A DNA stretch of 64,000 bases from Streptomyces sp. ISL-66 (GTDB taxonomy: Bacteria; Actinomycetota; Actinomycetes; Streptomycetales; Streptomycetaceae), in contig NZ_JAGGOW010000031.1 of the NCBI RefSeq assembly GCF_018614135.1, positions 1 through 64,000 of the forward strand, given 5' to 3'. How positions within the stretch are numbered: the first letter of the stretch is position 1; each line of letters opens with the position of its first letter. The notes beneath the pieces were generated by a model. The model saw only the letters and a program-made list of their open reading frames with translations. It was not told where the DNA came from and ran no database searches. The translations under genes were made by a program, and so were the position numbers. This document shows positions 17,125 through 26,872 of the stretch, piece by piece.

Positions 17125-19998
17125 ATGAGCGAGACGAACACCCCGGCCCCCGAGGCGGCCGAGGCGCACCGCTACACGGCTGCCATGGCCGCCGACATCG
17201 AGGCACGCTGGCAGGACTTCTGGGACGCCCAGGGCACCTACGAGGCGCCGAACCCGACCGGCGACCTGGCCGGCGACCCGGCGGTCGTGGCGAGGCCCAA
17301 GAAGTTCATCATGGACATGTTCCCGTTCCCCTCGGGCGCGGGCCTGCACGTCGGCCACCCGCTGGGGTACATCGCCACCGACGTCTTCGCCCGCCACCAG
17401 CGGATGACCGGCCACAACGTCCTGCACACCCTGGGCTTCGACGCCTTCGGCCTGCCGGCCGAGCAGTACGCCGTGCAGACCGGCATGCACCCGCGCGTCT
17501 CGACCGAGGCGAACATCGCGAACATGAAGGTCCAGCTGCGCCGGCTGGGCCTGGGCCACGACAACCGCCGCTCGGTCGCCACGATCGACACGGAGTACTA
17601 CAAGTGGACCCAGTGGATCTTCCTGCAGATCTACAACTCCTGGTACGACGTGGAGGCGAAGACGGCCCGCCCGATCGCCGAGCTGGTCGCCGCCTTCGAG
17701 AACGGCACCCGTGAGCTGCCCGGTGGCGCTTCCTGGGCCGCGCTGAGCGCCGGCGAGCGGGCCGACGTGCTGAACGAGTACCGGCTGGCGTACTCCTCGG
17801 ACGCGCCCGTCAACTGGTGCCCCGGGCTGGGCACCGTACTGGCCAACGAGGAAGTCACCGCCGACGGCCGCTCCGAGCGGGGCAACTTCCCCGTCTTCAA
17901 GTCCAAGCTGAGCCAGTGGAACATGCGGATCACGGCCTACGCCGACCGCCTGCTGGACGACCTGGACGCGCTGGACTGGCCCGAGGCCATCAAGCTGCAG
18001 CAGCGCAACTGGATCGGGCGCAGCGAGGGCGCGCGCGTCGACTTCCCGGTCGGCGACGGCGACGCCATCACCGTCTTCACCACCCGCCCCGACACGCTGT
18101 TCGGCGCCACCTACATGGTGCTGGCGCCCGAGCACGAGCTGGTCGGGAAGATCGTCCCGACCGAGTGGCCCGAGGGCACCCGCCAGGTGTGGACCGGCGG
18201 CGCCGCAACCCCCGCCGATGCCGTGGACGCGTACCGCAAGCAGGCCGCGTCGAAGTCGGACGTCGAGCGGCAGGCCGAGGCCAAGGACAAGACCGGCGTC
18301 TTCACCGGCGCGTTCGCGACCAACCCGGTCAGCGGCGAGCGGGTTCCGGTCTTCATCGCGGACTACGTGCTGATGGGCTACGGCACCGGCGCGATCATGG
18401 CCGTCCCGGCGCACGACTCCCGCGACTTCGCGTTCGCGCGCGCCTTCGAGCTGCCGATGCGCTGCGTCGTGCAGCCCTCGGACGACCGCGACGCCGACCC
18501 GGCCGAGTGGGACGACGCGTTCGCCTCGTACGACGCCGCGATCGTCAACTCCACCGGTGAGGGCATCTCGCTGGACGGCCTGGGCGTGGTCGAGGCCAAG
18601 GCGGCGATCACCGACTGGCTGACCGAGCGGGGCATCGGCGAGGGGACCGTCAACTTCCGGCTGCGCGACTGGCTGTTCAGCCGCCAGCGCTACTGGGGCG
18701 AACCCTTCCCGATCGTCTACGACGAGGACGGCGTCGCGCACGCGCTGCCCGAGTCGATGCTGCCGCTGGAACTGCCGGAGGTCGAGGACTACTCGCCGCG
18801 CACCTTCGAGCCGGACGACGCGACCTCCCAGCCGGAGACCCCGCTGTCGCGCAAGGCCGACTGGGTCAACGTCGAACTGGACCTGGGCCGAGGCGAGGGC
18901 GTCAAGCGCTACCGGCGCGAGACCAACACCATGCCGAACTGGGCCGGTTCCTGCTGGTACCAGCTGCGCTACCTGGACCCCACCAACTCCGAGGCGCTGG
19001 TCGACCCGGCGATCGAGCAGTACTGGATGGGCCCCAGCGAGAGCCAGCCGCACGGCGGCGTCGACCTGTACGTGGGCGGCGCCGAGCACGCGGTGCTGCA
19101 CCTGCTGTACGCGCGCTTCTGGACGAAGGTCCTGTTCGACCTGGGTCACGTCTCCTCGGTGGAGCCGTACCACAAGCTGTACAACCAGGGCATGATCCAG
19201 GCATACGTCTACCGTGACGAGCGCGGCTTCCCCGTCCCCGCGACCGAGGTCGAGGAGCGCGACGGCCGGTTCTTCTTCGAGGGCGAGCCGGTCAAGCGCG
19301 AGCTGGGCAAGATGGGCAAGTCCCTGAAGAACGCCGTCACGCCGGACGAGATCTGCGAGGAGTACGGCGCGGACACCCTGCGCCTGTACGAGATGGCGAT
19401 GGGCCCGCTGGACGTCTCGCGTCCGTGGGACACCCGCGCCGTCGTCGGCCAGTACCGGCTGCTGCAGCGCCTGTGGCGCAACGTGGTGGACGAGGAGACG
19501 GGCGCCGTGACGGTGGTCGACTCGGAGCCGGGCACGGACACCCTGCGCGCGCTGCACAAGGCGATCGACGGGGCCGGCTCCGACATGGCCGCGCTGCGCT
19601 TCAACACCGCCATCGCGAAGATCACCGAGCTGAACAACACCCTGACGAAGGCGGGGCGCCCGCTGGAGCGCTCGGTCGCGGAGCGGCTGGTGCTGCTGGT
19701 CGCCCCGCTGGCTCCGCACGTCGCGGAGGAGCTGTGGCAGCGCCTGGGTCACACCGACTCGGTCGTCTTCCAGGACTTCCCGGTCGCGGACCCGGCGTAC
19801 GTCGTGGACGAGAGCGTCACCTGCGTCGTCCAGATCAAGGGCAAGGTCAAGGCCCGTCTGGAGGTGTCTCCGACGATCTCCGACGCCGACCTGGAGCAGC
19901 TGGCGCTGGGCGACGAGGCGGTCGTGGCGGCGCTGGGCGGGGCCGAGATCCGCAAGGTGATCGTGCGCGCGCCGAAGCTGGTGAACATCGTCGTCTGA
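17125..19998 (+). CDS. leuS: Leucyl-tRNA synthetase
   Basis: Class I synthetase that charges tRNA-Leu. 957 residues from ATG 17125. The HIGH motif is [15 protein letters not shown] (about residue 75) and the KMSKS motif is [10 protein letters not shown] (about 730). The CP1 editing domain contains the [19 protein letters not shown] motif and the [20 protein letters not shown] segment needed for clearing misacylated tRNA. The C-terminal end [11 protein letters not shown]...[13 protein letters not shown] is the usual tRNA-binding tail. The frame is open 79 codons upstream through the leader and attenuator, which is not coding. Expression is probably controlled by that leader. Confidence 0.98.
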   Translation: MSETNTPAPEAAEAHRYTAAMAADIEARWQDFWDAQGTYEAPNPTGDLAGDPAVVARPKKFIMDMFPFPSGAGLHVGHPLGYIATDVFARHQRMTGHNVLHTLGFDAFGLPAEQYAVQTGMHPRVSTEANIANMKVQLRRLGLGHDNRRSVATIDTEYYKWTQWIFLQIYNSWYDVEAKTARPIAELVAAFENGTRELPGGASWAALSAGERADVLNEYRLAYSSDAPVNWCPGLGTVLANEEVTADGRSERGNFPVFKSKLSQWNMRITAYADRLLDDLDALDWPEAIKLQQRNWIGRSEGARVDFPVGDGDAITVFTTRPDTLFGATYMVLAPEHELVGKIVPTEWPEGTRQVWTGGAATPADAVDAYRKQAASKSDVERQAEAKDKTGVFTGAFATNPVSGERVPVFIADYVLMGYGTGAIMAVPAHDSRDFAFARAFELPMRCVVQPSDDRDADPAEWDDAFASYDAAIVNSTGEGISLDGLGVVEAKAAITDWLTERGIGEGTVNFRLRDWLFSRQRYWGEPFPIVYDEDGVAHALPESMLPLELPEVEDYSPRTFEPDDATSQPETPLSRKADWVNVELDLGRGEGVKRYRRETNTMPNWAGSCWYQLRYLDPTNSEALVDPAIEQYWMGPSESQPHGGVDLYVGGAEHAVLHLLYARFWTKVLFDLGHVSSVEPYHKLYNQGMIQAYVYRDERGFPVPATEVEERDGRFFFEGEPVKRELGKMGKSLKNAVTPDEICEEYGADTLRLYEMAMGPLDVSRPWDTRAVVGQYRLLQRLWRNVVDEETGAVTVVDSEPGTDTLRALHKAIDGAGSDMAALRFNTAIAKITELNNTLTKAGRPLERSVAERLVLLVAPLAPHVAEELWQRLGHTDSVVFQDFPVADPAYVVDESVTCVVQIKGKVKARLEVSPTISDADLEQLALGDEAVVAALGGAEIRKVIVRAPKLVNIVV

Positions 19999-20152
19999 GG
20001 CTGTCTGAGGCTGTCCGAGGCGTCTGTTGAGCTGACGTCTGGGGCGTCTAGGGGTATTCCCGTACGGGCAGGTTGGGGGTTCGAGGGGAACCCGCGGCCT
20101 GCCCGTGGCGGTTACGGTGGAAGGGACGTAATCGGCTGGGGAAGGGACCCTC

Positions 20153-20875
20153 ATGGAGGCGGCTTTTATCATCGTGGCCCTGGTGCTGCTGTTCGCCTTC
20201 CTGGGGCTCGGCGCCTATGTGACGACGAAGGTGGTCAAGGCCGCGGCGCGCGGCGTGGACCGGACGATCACACAAGCCCGCCGCACCGTGGAGGACACCA
20301 CCCTGAAGGCGCGCAGCTTCGGTCAGGTCGGCGTCTCGGGCGCCCTGGCCCAGCTGCGGCTGGACCTGCGGAGCTCGATGCGGGCCACGCAGCAGGCCCT
20401 GTACGAGGGCGTCCAGATGGACGCTTCGCTGAAGGAGTCGATCGGGCTGTTCGAGCGGCTGAGCGCGCACGGGCACGAGCTGGACGACGAGCTGAAGCGC
20501 CTGGAGGCGGAGCCGGACCGTAGGCGGATCGCGGACAGCCTGCCGGACCTGCGCGAGCGTACGGCGAGGATCACGCAGGCGGCGGACTCGCTGCGCTGGG
20601 CGGCGCGCGACCGCGCCCGCCGCTTCGCGGAAGACGACCTGTCGACGCTGTCGGCCCAGATCGACATCGAGTCGGGCGCCCTGCGGGACTGGTCCCGCGC
20701 ACCGTCGGACGACTTCACCTCCGCGCCCGCGCCCGCCACCCCCTGGTCTGCCCCTCAGCCGTCCCAGGCTCCTCAGCCGTCCCAGACCCAGACGCCGCCG
20801 GCCGCCCTCTCCCAGCCGGCCCCGACCCCCCAGTACCCCTGGCAGAAGTCACCCAGGCCGGAAACGACGACCTGA
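20153..20875 (+). CDS. Membrane-anchored coiled-coil protein, function unknown
   Basis: 240 residues. The N-terminal helix AAFIIVALVLLFAFLGLGAYVTT anchors the protein. About 25-170 is predicted helical and charged with heptad-like spacing (SLKESIGLFERLSAHGHELDDELKRLEAE, LRERTARITQAADSLRWAARDRARRFAEDDLSTLSAQID). The last 55 residues are a Pro/Gln/Ala-rich tail. It begins at ATG 20153 with GGAAGGGA upstream. I recognise no named family. It stands alone between leuS and degV on the same strand. Confidence 0.82.
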   Translation: MEAAFIIVALVLLFAFLGLGAYVTTKVVKAAARGVDRTITQARRTVEDTTLKARSFGQVGVSGALAQLRLDLRSSMRATQQALYEGVQMDASLKESIGLFERLSAHGHELDDELKRLEAEPDRRRIADSLPDLRERTARITQAADSLRWAARDRARRFAEDDLSTLSAQIDIESGALRDWSRAPSDDFTSAPAPATPWSAPQPSQAPQPSQTQTPPAALSQPAPTPQYPWQKSPRPETTT

Positions 20876-20961
20876 GCCGGGCGGCAGCGTCCAGGCCGAC
20901 GGCAAGGGCCCCCGCCCGGCCGGGCTGCCGGAACACCCCCACTGCCGGTAACCTCCGCCTC

Positions 20962-21807
20962 ATGTCCCGCCATGTCGCGATCGTCACCGATTCCACGGCC
21001 TACCTGCCCCAAACAGCCATGGCGCGGCACGGAATCACCGCCGTCCCGCTGACCGTGGTCCTCGGTGACGAGGCCCTCGAAGAGGGCACCGAGATCTCGG
21101 CCCGAAGCCTCGCCCTGGCCCTGCAGAAGCGCCACTCGGTCACCACCTCGCGCCCCAGTCCGGAGGACTTCGTCCGGGCCTACCGGGCCGCCGCCGACGC
21201 CGGTGCGACCGGCATCGTGAGCCTGCACCTGTCCGCCGAGTTCTCCGGCACCTACGACGCCGCCGTGCTCGCCGCGAAGACCGCGCCGGTGCCCGTGCGC
21301 GTCGTGGACACCGGCATGGTCGCGATGGCCCTCGGATTCTGCGCGCTGGCCGCCGCCGAGGTGTCCGAGGCCGGCGGCTCCGTCGACGAGGCCGTCGCGG
21401 CCGCCGAGAAGCGGGCCGGTGGCATGTCGGCGTACTTCTACGTGGACACCCTCGACTACCTCCGTCGCGGAGGCCGCATCGGCGCCGCGCAGGCCCTGCT
21501 CGGTTCGGCGCTCGCGGTCAAGCCGCTGCTCACCCTGGACGGCGGGCGGATCGAAATGCTGGAGAAGGTGCGTACGGCCTCCAAGGCCATCGCCCGCCTC
21601 GAGGAACTGGCCGTGGAATGCGCGGGGTCCGGCGCCGTCGACGTGGCCGTGCACCACCTGGCGGCCCCGGAGCGCGCGGAGAAACTGGCGCAGCGGCTCC
21701 GCGAGCGCATCCCGGGGCTGGTCGAGCTGCACGTCAGCGAGGTGGGCGCGGTGATCGGCGCGCACACCGGGCCGGGGCTGCTGGCGGCGGTGGTATCCCC
21801 GCGCTGA
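20962..21807 (+). CDS. DegV family fatty-acid-binding protein
   Basis: A 281-residue DegV (EDD fold) protein. Family members bind a fatty acid and in several bacteria act as the binding component of fatty acid kinase. Landmarks are VAIVTDSTAYLPQ at the start, SLHLSAEFSGTYDAAVLAA, VVDTGMVAMALGFCALAAAE, YFYVDTLDYLRRGGRIGAAQALLGSALAVKPLL, and the end EVGAVIGAHTGPGLLAAVV. No fatty acid kinase A gene is next to it in this window. ATG 20962. Confidence 0.94.
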   Translation: MSRHVAIVTDSTAYLPQTAMARHGITAVPLTVVLGDEALEEGTEISARSLALALQKRHSVTTSRPSPEDFVRAYRAAADAGATGIVSLHLSAEFSGTYDAAVLAAKTAPVPVRVVDTGMVAMALGFCALAAAEVSEAGGSVDEAVAAAEKRAGGMSAYFYVDTLDYLRRGGRIGAAQALLGSALAVKPLLTLDGGRIEMLEKVRTASKAIARLEELAVECAGSGAVDVAVHHLAAPERAEKLAQRLRERIPGLVELHVSEVGAVIGAHTGPGLLAAVVSPR

Positions 21808-21905
21808 TCACCGGATCGGGTGACGGAGTTTTCCACAATGGATGGGTTTTCCACCGGAATTGATGGTTCCGAACGGGGTTCCGGCTGCGGTCCTACCGTC
21901 GTGCC

Positions 21906-22895
21906 ATGACTCTTCGTACGCGTGATTCGTCTCCCGTCGGCGCCACCAGTGGCCCCGGCCGTCCCCGGCTCTCCGACAGTCGTCTGCGTCATCGGCGCGG
22001 TCACCGTGCCCGCCACCCCGAGCCCGCAGCCGTACGCCGCAGGGCCGAGGCGATGCTCGGCGTCCCGCCACCGGGCGCTCCGGCTCCGGCCGTGGGCCTG
22101 GCTCCGGCTCTGGGCACGGTGCCGGCTGCGGCTCAGGTCGCGGCTCAGGCACCGCCTTCCGCGGGGACCGGGGCGGGGAGCGCGTCGGTGCCGCCTGGTG
22201 GTGGCCCTGCCACCCTGCTGCCCGAGGCCGAGGCCCGGTGGCTCGCCGTGCGTGAGCGACTGCCCGGGTGGCTCCAGGCCCGGTGCGGGGTGGAGCCGCG
22301 CACGGTGGCGGCCGTCTCGGTGGTGCTGGCCGTGGCGGCCGGTTTCGCCGGGTACCAGTACTGGTCGGCCAGGCCGCAGCCGGTGACCGCGCCCGCCCTG
22401 GTGGCACCCGTACCCGTGCCCGTCCCGGCAGCCGCGGGCATGGGTACGGGCACGGGTACGGGCGCAGCCGCGGGGCGGATCCTGGTGGACGTCAGCGGCA
22501 AGGTCCGGGACCCCGGGGTGCGGCGGCTGCCCGCGGGCTCGCGGGTGGAGGACGCCCTGGTCGCCGCCGGGGGAGTGCGGCCCGGGACGGACATCACCGG
22601 GCTCAACCGGGCCCGGGTCCTGATGGACGGCGAGCAAGTGCTGGTGGGGGCTCCGGCACCACCCCCGGTCGGCGGGGGCGCTCCAGCGCCGGGGCCCGGG
22701 TCAGGGCCGCTGAGCCTCGGCACGGCCACCGCCGAGCAGTTGGACGGTCTGCCGGGGGTCGGCCCGGTCCTCGCGCAGCACATCGTGGACTTCCGGACGG
22801 CCCGTGGGGGCTTCCGCTCGGTGGAGGAGCTCCGGCAGGTCAACGGGATCGGTGAACGGCGGTTCGCGGATCTTCGGAAGCTGGTGCGGCCGTGA
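21906..22895 (+). CDS. comEA: ComEA family DNA-binding protein
   Basis: 329 residues. An Ala/Pro/Arg-rich cytoplasmic region (1 to about 135), one transmembrane helix (VAAVSVVLAVAAGFAGYQYW, about 137-156), an SLBB domain (ILVDVSGKVRDPGVRRLPAGSRVEDALVAAGGV, about 195-245), and a C-terminal helix-hairpin-helix pair (TAEQLDGLPGVGPVLAQHIVDFRTARGGF and VEELRQVNGIGERRFADLR). ComEA binds incoming double-stranded DNA at the outer membrane face in competent bacteria. Its last codons overlap the GTG of comEC by four bases (GTGA), so the pair is coupled. Streptomyces is not known to be naturally competent, so the physiological role is open. Confidence 0.92.
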   Translation: MTLRTRDSSPVGATSGPGRPRLSDSRLRHRRGHRARHPEPAAVRRRAEAMLGVPPPGAPAPAVGLAPALGTVPAAAQVAAQAPPSAGTGAGSASVPPGGGPATLLPEAEARWLAVRERLPGWLQARCGVEPRTVAAVSVVLAVAAGFAGYQYWSARPQPVTAPALVAPVPVPVPAAAGMGTGTGTGAAAGRILVDVSGKVRDPGVRRLPAGSRVEDALVAAGGVRPGTDITGLNRARVLMDGEQVLVGAPAPPPVGGGAPAPGPGSGPLSLGTATAEQLDGLPGVGPVLAQHIVDFRTARGGFRSVEELRQVNGIGERRFADLRKLVRP

Positions 22896-25800
22896 GCGGG
22901 CCGGAGGCCGGGGGAGCGGAGCCGCGGCCGGCCGGGGACCCGGAGCGGACGCGCCCCCTGGATCTGCGCCTGGCGGTGCCTGCCCTGGCCGCCTGGGCCG
23001 CGGCCGCCGTCGCCCTCGGCGCCCCCGCCGGGCACAGCCTCGTGGTGGCGGGGCTGGGGTTGGCCGGCGCCGGGCTGCTGATACAGGCCGGGTTCCGGCG
23101 CCCGGAGCACTTCCGGCAGGCGGGAGCGGGCCTGGCCGCGGTCCTGCTGTGCGCGGCCGCCGGGGCCGCGGTCGCCGGGCTCCAGCGGGCCGAGGCGCGG
23201 GCCGGGCCGGTCCCGGAGCTGGCCCGTGAGCACGCCCGGGTGCTGGCCGAGCTCACCGTCGGCTCCGATCCCCGGACCGCCCGCGGCGGGAGCGGGCCGC
23301 CCACGGTGGTGCTCGACGCGGAGGTGACCGGGGTGACCGGGCCCGACGGCGTGCGGATCCGGGTCTCGACGCCGGTGCGGGTGCTGGCCGGGCATCCGGG
23401 CTGGTCCCGCCTGCAGCCCTCGACCCGGGTCGAGGTGGTCGCCCGGCTGGCCCCGGCACGCGGTGGGGAGCGGGCCGTCGCCCTGCTCCGTCCCGCCGGG
23501 GACACGCCACCGCGGGTGACCGGCGGCCCGGACACCGCACAGCGGATCGCTGGGCGGTTGCGGGCCGGGCTGCGCGAGGTCACCGACGGGCTGGCGCCGG
23601 ATGCCAGGGCCTTGCTGCCGGGGTTGGTGGTCGGGGACACCTCGCGGGTGGAGCCCGATCTGCACGAGGCGTTCCGGGCCACCGATCTGCTGCACCTGCT
23701 GGCCGTCTCCGGGTCCAACCTGACCGTCGTGCTCTTCCTGCTCATCGGATCACCGGCCCGTGCGCAGCAGGCCGAGCGGGGAGGCCTGGCTCCGCTGCTG
23801 GGGCTTTCGCTGCGGGCGACGGCCCTGTGCGGGGCGGCGTTGACCCTGGCGTTCGTGGTCGTGTGCCGGCCGGAGCCCAGCGTGCTGCGGGCGGCGGCCT
23901 GCGGGGCGGTGACCCTGCTGGCCATTGCCACCGGGCGGCGCAGGTCCCTGATCCCGGCGCTCGCCGCCGCCGTACTGCTGCTGGTGCTCTACGACCCGTG
24001 GCTGGCCCGGAGCTACGGATTCCTCCTCTCGGTCCTGGCCACCGGGGCCCTGCTGACCCTCGCACCCCGGTGGAGCCAGGCCCTGCGGAACCGCGGCGTG
24101 TGGCCCCGCCCGGCCGAGGCGTTGGCGGCCGCCGCGGCAGCGCAGGCGGTGTGCGCGCCGGTCGTCGCCGTCCTGTCGGCCCGGGTGAGCCTGGTGGCGG
24201 TCCCGTGCAATCTGCTGGCCGAGCTGGCCGCGGGTCCCGCCACGGTCCTGGGGTTCGCCGCGCTGGCGGTGGCCCCGGTGTGCGGACCGGTGGCGGAGCT
24301 GCTGGCCTGGTGCGCCGGTGTGCCGGCCGGGTGGATCGCCGCGGTGGCCCGGGTCGGGGCGGGACTGCCCGGGGCGGAGCTGGGCTGGCCCGGCGGGGTG
24401 GTCGGAGGGATGCTGCTCGCCACGGCCACCTTGGCGGTGGTGATGCTCGGCGGCCGGTTCGGCCGCAAGCGATGGCTTTCCTCCGCCCTGGCCGTGACGC
24501 TGCTCCTCGCCGTACTGAGGCCGCCGCTGGTCACTCGTACGATCAAAGGCTGGCCACCGCCCGACTGGAGCTATGTGCAGTGCGCGGTCGGCCAGGGGGA
24601 CGCCGCCGTCCTGGCCGTGGCCCCGGGCACGGCCGTGGTGGTCGACGCGGGTCCCGAGCCCGGACCGGTGGACGCCTGCCTCAGAGCGCTGGGCGTGCGG
24701 CGGGTGCCGCTGCTCCTGCTGACGCATTTTCACGCGGACCACGTGGGCGGGGTGGCCGGGGTGCTGAGGGGGCGGTCGGTGGGCGTGGTACAGGCCACGT
24801 CGCTGGAAGAACCGGCGGGACAGGCGCGGTTCGTGCGGACAGTGGCGGCAGCCGCGGGCATCGATGTCGTCCGGGCCCTGGACAGGGAGCGTCGCCGGGC
24901 CGGCCCGCTGGAGTGGCAGGTGCTGTGGCCGCCCGCCGGAGCGCCGCCGCCCGAGGGGCCGAACGGCGCGAGCGTGGCCCTGCTGGTGCGCACCGCCGGC
25001 GTGACACTGCTCCTGTTGGGCGACCTCGAACCGGCCTCGCAGGAAGCGCTGTTGAGGAACCATCCGGAGCTGGGGCCGGTCGACGTCCTCAAGGTCGCCC
25101 ACCACGGCAGCGCCCACCAGGACCCGGGGCTCTACGACCGGATCCGGCCCCGCCTCGCGATCGTCCCGGTCGGCGCGGGGAACCGGTACGGACACCCGGC
25201 GGAGAGTACGCTCACGCGGTTGCGGGCTTCCGGAGCGGCGGTGTTGCGCACGGATCAGGACGGCTCGGTGGCCGTCGCGGGCAGCGGTTCGCGGCTGCGG
25301 GCGTTCCCGGCCATTCGGCGCCGTCGCCGGTTCGGCCATACCGGGCGCGACCCCTCTGTTTGCCCACAACCCGACAGCATGATCGAATGCGTTTTCGCCA
25401 GAGCCGTCCAATTACACACAGCACGGGGGTGCACAAGCCATGTTCAGTCGAAGACGGGGGATGGATTCGGCGGGGACCGCCAATCCTCAGACATCCGCGA
25501 CACTGACGCTCCCTCATACCGCGCGGCTGCTCAGCTGCCGGGTTCTCGATGCGGTCCACCAACCGGTCCGGCAGGCCAAGTTCGAGGTGACCGACCCGAT
25601 CGGCCGACGGATCGTCAGCGGGGAGACCGACCCGTACGGCGGGATCACGGCAGCCGTACCGGCGGGCGAGTACCTGCTGTCGGTGACGGCCGAGGGCTAT
25701 GCGCCGTTCCACGGGGCGACGCTGGTGGGGGATCCGGCACAGCCCGGCACCGGGGAGATCGTCCTCGACGCGGTGGAGCCGCCGCTGCTGCCGCAGCCCG

Positions 25801-26872
25801 GCCACTGGGAGCTCGACCCGGCGCACTCGTCGATCGGGTTCTCGGCCCGGCACATCGGCTTCGCCCGGATCAACGGCCGGTTCAACACCTTCGCCGGCGC
25901 GGTGCGGATAGCCGACCGCATGGAGGACTCCTCCATGCACGTGATCATCGACGCGAAGAGCATCGACACCGGGATGCGGTTGCGGGACGACCACCTGCGC
26001 TCCGCGGACTTCCTGGACGCGGCCCGGTACCCGACCGTGGAGTTCTACAGCGAGCGGTTCATCCACCACAGCGGCAGCCGGTGGTCCGTGGCGGGCGCCC
26101 TGACCCTCCACGGGGTCAGCCGGTCGGTCACCCTGGACACCAGTTACCTGGGCCTGGGTACGGGCCTGGAGGGCGAGGCGAGGGCGGCCTGCCGGGCGAC
26201 GGCCGAACTGCAGCGCGAGGACTTCACGCTGAACTGGCAGTCGATGCTGGCGCAGGGGATCGCGGCGATCGGTTCGAGCGTGGAAGTGACGCTGGACGTC
26301 CAGGCCGTGCACAAGGCCTGACCGGGGCCGGAGTCGAGGCCAGGTCCCCGTACGGGGCCGGGGCCCGGGCCCGAGTTCCGTACGGAGCCGGGGCCGGGGC
26401 CGGGGCCCGAGTTCCGTACGGAGCCGGAGCCGGGGCCGGGGCCGCGGGGCCGCCTACGGGGCTTCGAGCCAGCCGTCGTACTCGCCTGCCAGATCGTCCA
26501 GGGCGGTGGGGTCGAGGCCCTCGCGGGGGTCCTCGACCACCACCAGCCACTGGGCGTCCTCGGCATCGTCCTCGCCCGCCAGGGCTTCGCGGACCAGCTG
26601 GGGTTCCTCCGGGAGTCCGAAGCGGTCGACCACCTCCCGCGCCACCTCCTCGGCGGCGTCGCGGTCGGGCAGGACCAGTACATGTCGCACGTTCACCCGA
26701 TCATTCTCGGCTACGGGGAAGGGGCCGCGGAGCGAGGGGCTGTCAGTGGGGCGTGGGATGCTGGATCCGATGGCCACCAGGAAGAATTCCACCGACGATC
26801 CGCTTGCCCCCATCACCCTCGCGGTGGGGCAGGAGGACCTGCTGCTCGACCGCGCCGTGCGGGAGGTGGTGA
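22892..26872 (+). CDS. comEC: ComEC/Rec2 family channel; conserved part ends near 25,320 but frame stays open to 26,872
   Basis: Polytopic DNA-uptake channel homologue. An N-terminal hydrophobic and DUF4131-like region is followed by the Competence domain (LLPGLVVGDTSRVEPDLHEAFRATDLLHLLAVSGSNLTVVLFLL, then about eight helices) and a metallo-beta-lactamase domain with LTHFHADHVGG near residue 611 and VAHHGSAHQDPGLYD. Recognisable homology ends around RLAIVPVGAGNRYGHPAESTLTRLRASGAAVLRTDQDGSVAVAG (to about 25,290). No in-frame stop follows until 26,870-26,872, so the literal frame runs out of phase across the whole YceI gene and into holA. A one-base shift would stop at TGA 25,380. Either a lost stop/frameshift or a sequence error explains this; I do not believe the tail is translated functionally. 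Confidence 0.8.
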   Translation: MSGPEAGGAEPRPAGDPERTRPLDLRLAVPALAAWAAAAVALGAPAGHSLVVAGLGLAGAGLLIQAGFRRPEHFRQAGAGLAAVLLCAAAGAAVAGLQRAEARAGPVPELAREHARVLAELTVGSDPRTARGGSGPPTVVLDAEVTGVTGPDGVRIRVSTPVRVLAGHPGWSRLQPSTRVEVVARLAPARGGERAVALLRPAGDTPPRVTGGPDTAQRIAGRLRAGLREVTDGLAPDARALLPGLVVGDTSRVEPDLHEAFRATDLLHLLAVSGSNLTVVLFLLIGSPARAQQAERGGLAPLLGLSLRATALCGAALTLAFVVVCRPEPSVLRAAACGAVTLLAIATGRRRSLIPALAAAVLLLVLYDPWLARSYGFLLSVLATGALLTLAPRWSQALRNRGVWPRPAEALAAAAAAQAVCAPVVAVLSARVSLVAVPCNLLAELAAGPATVLGFAALAVAPVCGPVAELLAWCAGVPAGWIAAVARVGAGLPGAELGWPGGVVGGMLLATATLAVVMLGGRFGRKRWLSSALAVTLLLAVLRPPLVTRTIKGWPPPDWSYVQCAVGQGDAAVLAVAPGTAVVVDAGPEPGPVDACLRALGVRRVPLLLLTHFHADHVGGVAGVLRGRSVGVVQATSLEEPAGQARFVRTVAAAAGIDVVRALDRERRRAGPLEWQVLWPPAGAPPPEGPNGASVALLVRTAGVTLLLLGDLEPASQEALLRNHPELGPVDVLKVAHHGSAHQDPGLYDRIRPRLAIVPVGAGNRYGHPAESTLTRLRASGAAVLRTDQDGSVAVAGSGSRLRAFPAIRRRRRFGHTGRDPSVCPQPDSMIECVFARAVQLHTARGCTSHVQSKTGDGFGGDRQSSDIRDTDAPSYRAAAQLPGSRCGPPTGPAGQVRGDRPDRPTDRQRGDRPVRRDHGSRTGGRVPAVGDGRGLCAVPRGDAGGGSGTARHRGDRPRRGGAAAAAAARPLGARPGALVDRVLGPAHRLRPDQRPVQHLRRRGADSRPHGGLLHARDHRREEHRHRDAVAGRPPALRGLPGRGPVPDRGVLQRAVHPPQRQPVVRGGRPDPPRGQPVGHPGHQLPGPGYGPGGRGEGGLPGDGRTAARGLHAELAVDAGAGDRGDRFERGSDAGRPGRAQGLTGAGVEARSPYGAGARARVPYGAGAGAGARVPYGAGAGAGAAGPPTGLRASRRTRLPDRPGRWGRGPRGGPRPPPATGRPRHRPRPPGLRGPAGVPPGVRSGRPPPAPPPRRRRGRAGPVHVARSPDHSRLRGRGRGARGCQWGVGCWIRWPPGRIPPTIRLPPSPSRWGRRTCCSTAPCGRW
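25440..26321 (+). CDS. YceI family protein with N-terminal carboxypeptidase-regulatory-like domain
   Basis: 293 residues. About 25-110 is a small beta-sandwich (LLSCRVLDAVHQPVRQAKFEVTDPIGRRIVSGETDPYGGITAAVPAGEYLLSVTAEGYAP) like carboxypeptidase regulatory domains. About 118-290 is a YceI lipocalin-like domain (HWELDPAHSSIGFSARHIGFARINGRFNTFAGAVRI, DDHLRSADFLDAARYPTVEFYSERF, VAGALTLHGVSRSVTLD). YceI domains bind isoprenoid or lipid molecules. There is no signal peptide, so this version should be cytoplasmic. ATG 25440 has GGGGGTG upstream. The unterminated comEC frame overlaps it out of phase. Confidence 0.9.
   Translation: MFSRRRGMDSAGTANPQTSATLTLPHTARLLSCRVLDAVHQPVRQAKFEVTDPIGRRIVSGETDPYGGITAAVPAGEYLLSVTAEGYAPFHGATLVGDPAQPGTGEIVLDAVEPPLLPQPGHWELDPAHSSIGFSARHIGFARINGRFNTFAGAVRIADRMEDSSMHVIIDAKSIDTGMRLRDDHLRSADFLDAARYPTVEFYSERFIHHSGSRWSVAGALTLHGVSRSVTLDTSYLGLGTGLEGEARAACRATAELQREDFTLNWQSMLAQGIAAIGSSVEVTLDVQAVHKA
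26346..26444. repeat. 36-bp direct repeats after the YceI gene
   Basis: Two near-identical 36-bp units start at 26370 and 26406 (core CCCGAGTTCCGTACGGAGCC followed by GGGGCC runs), with a shorter degenerate unit from 26346. They fill the gap between two convergent genes. They look like polymerase-slippage repeats. No coding potential is claimed. Confidence 0.75.
26454..26696 (-). CDS. Small acidic hypothetical protein divergent from holA
   Basis: 80 residues from GTG 26696 (GTG 26690 is an alternative, giving VRHVLVLPDRDAAEEVAREVVDRFG). The sequence is strongly acidic (REALAGEDDAEDAQWLVVVEDPREGLDPTALDDLAGEYDGWLEAP) and looks like a small alpha/beta protein. It is divergently oriented to holA, with starts 74 bases apart. 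I know no family name. Conservation at this position in the genus is likely, but from memory only. Confidence 0.75.
   Translation of the reverse strand: MNVRHVLVLPDRDAAEEVAREVVDRFGLPEEPQLVREALAGEDDAEDAQWLVVVEDPREGLDPTALDDLAGEYDGWLEAP

Noticed and set aside
17116-20172. Minus-strand open frame of about 1,000 codons across leuS
   Set aside because: Mirror of the leuS coding strand with Val/Arg/Asp/Gly-biased translation and no domain.
25345-26872. Extension of ComEC as a real 500-residue domain
   Set aside because: The tail has random Arg/Gly/Pro-rich composition, while another phase encodes a convincing YceI protein and holA; treated as a missing stop instead.
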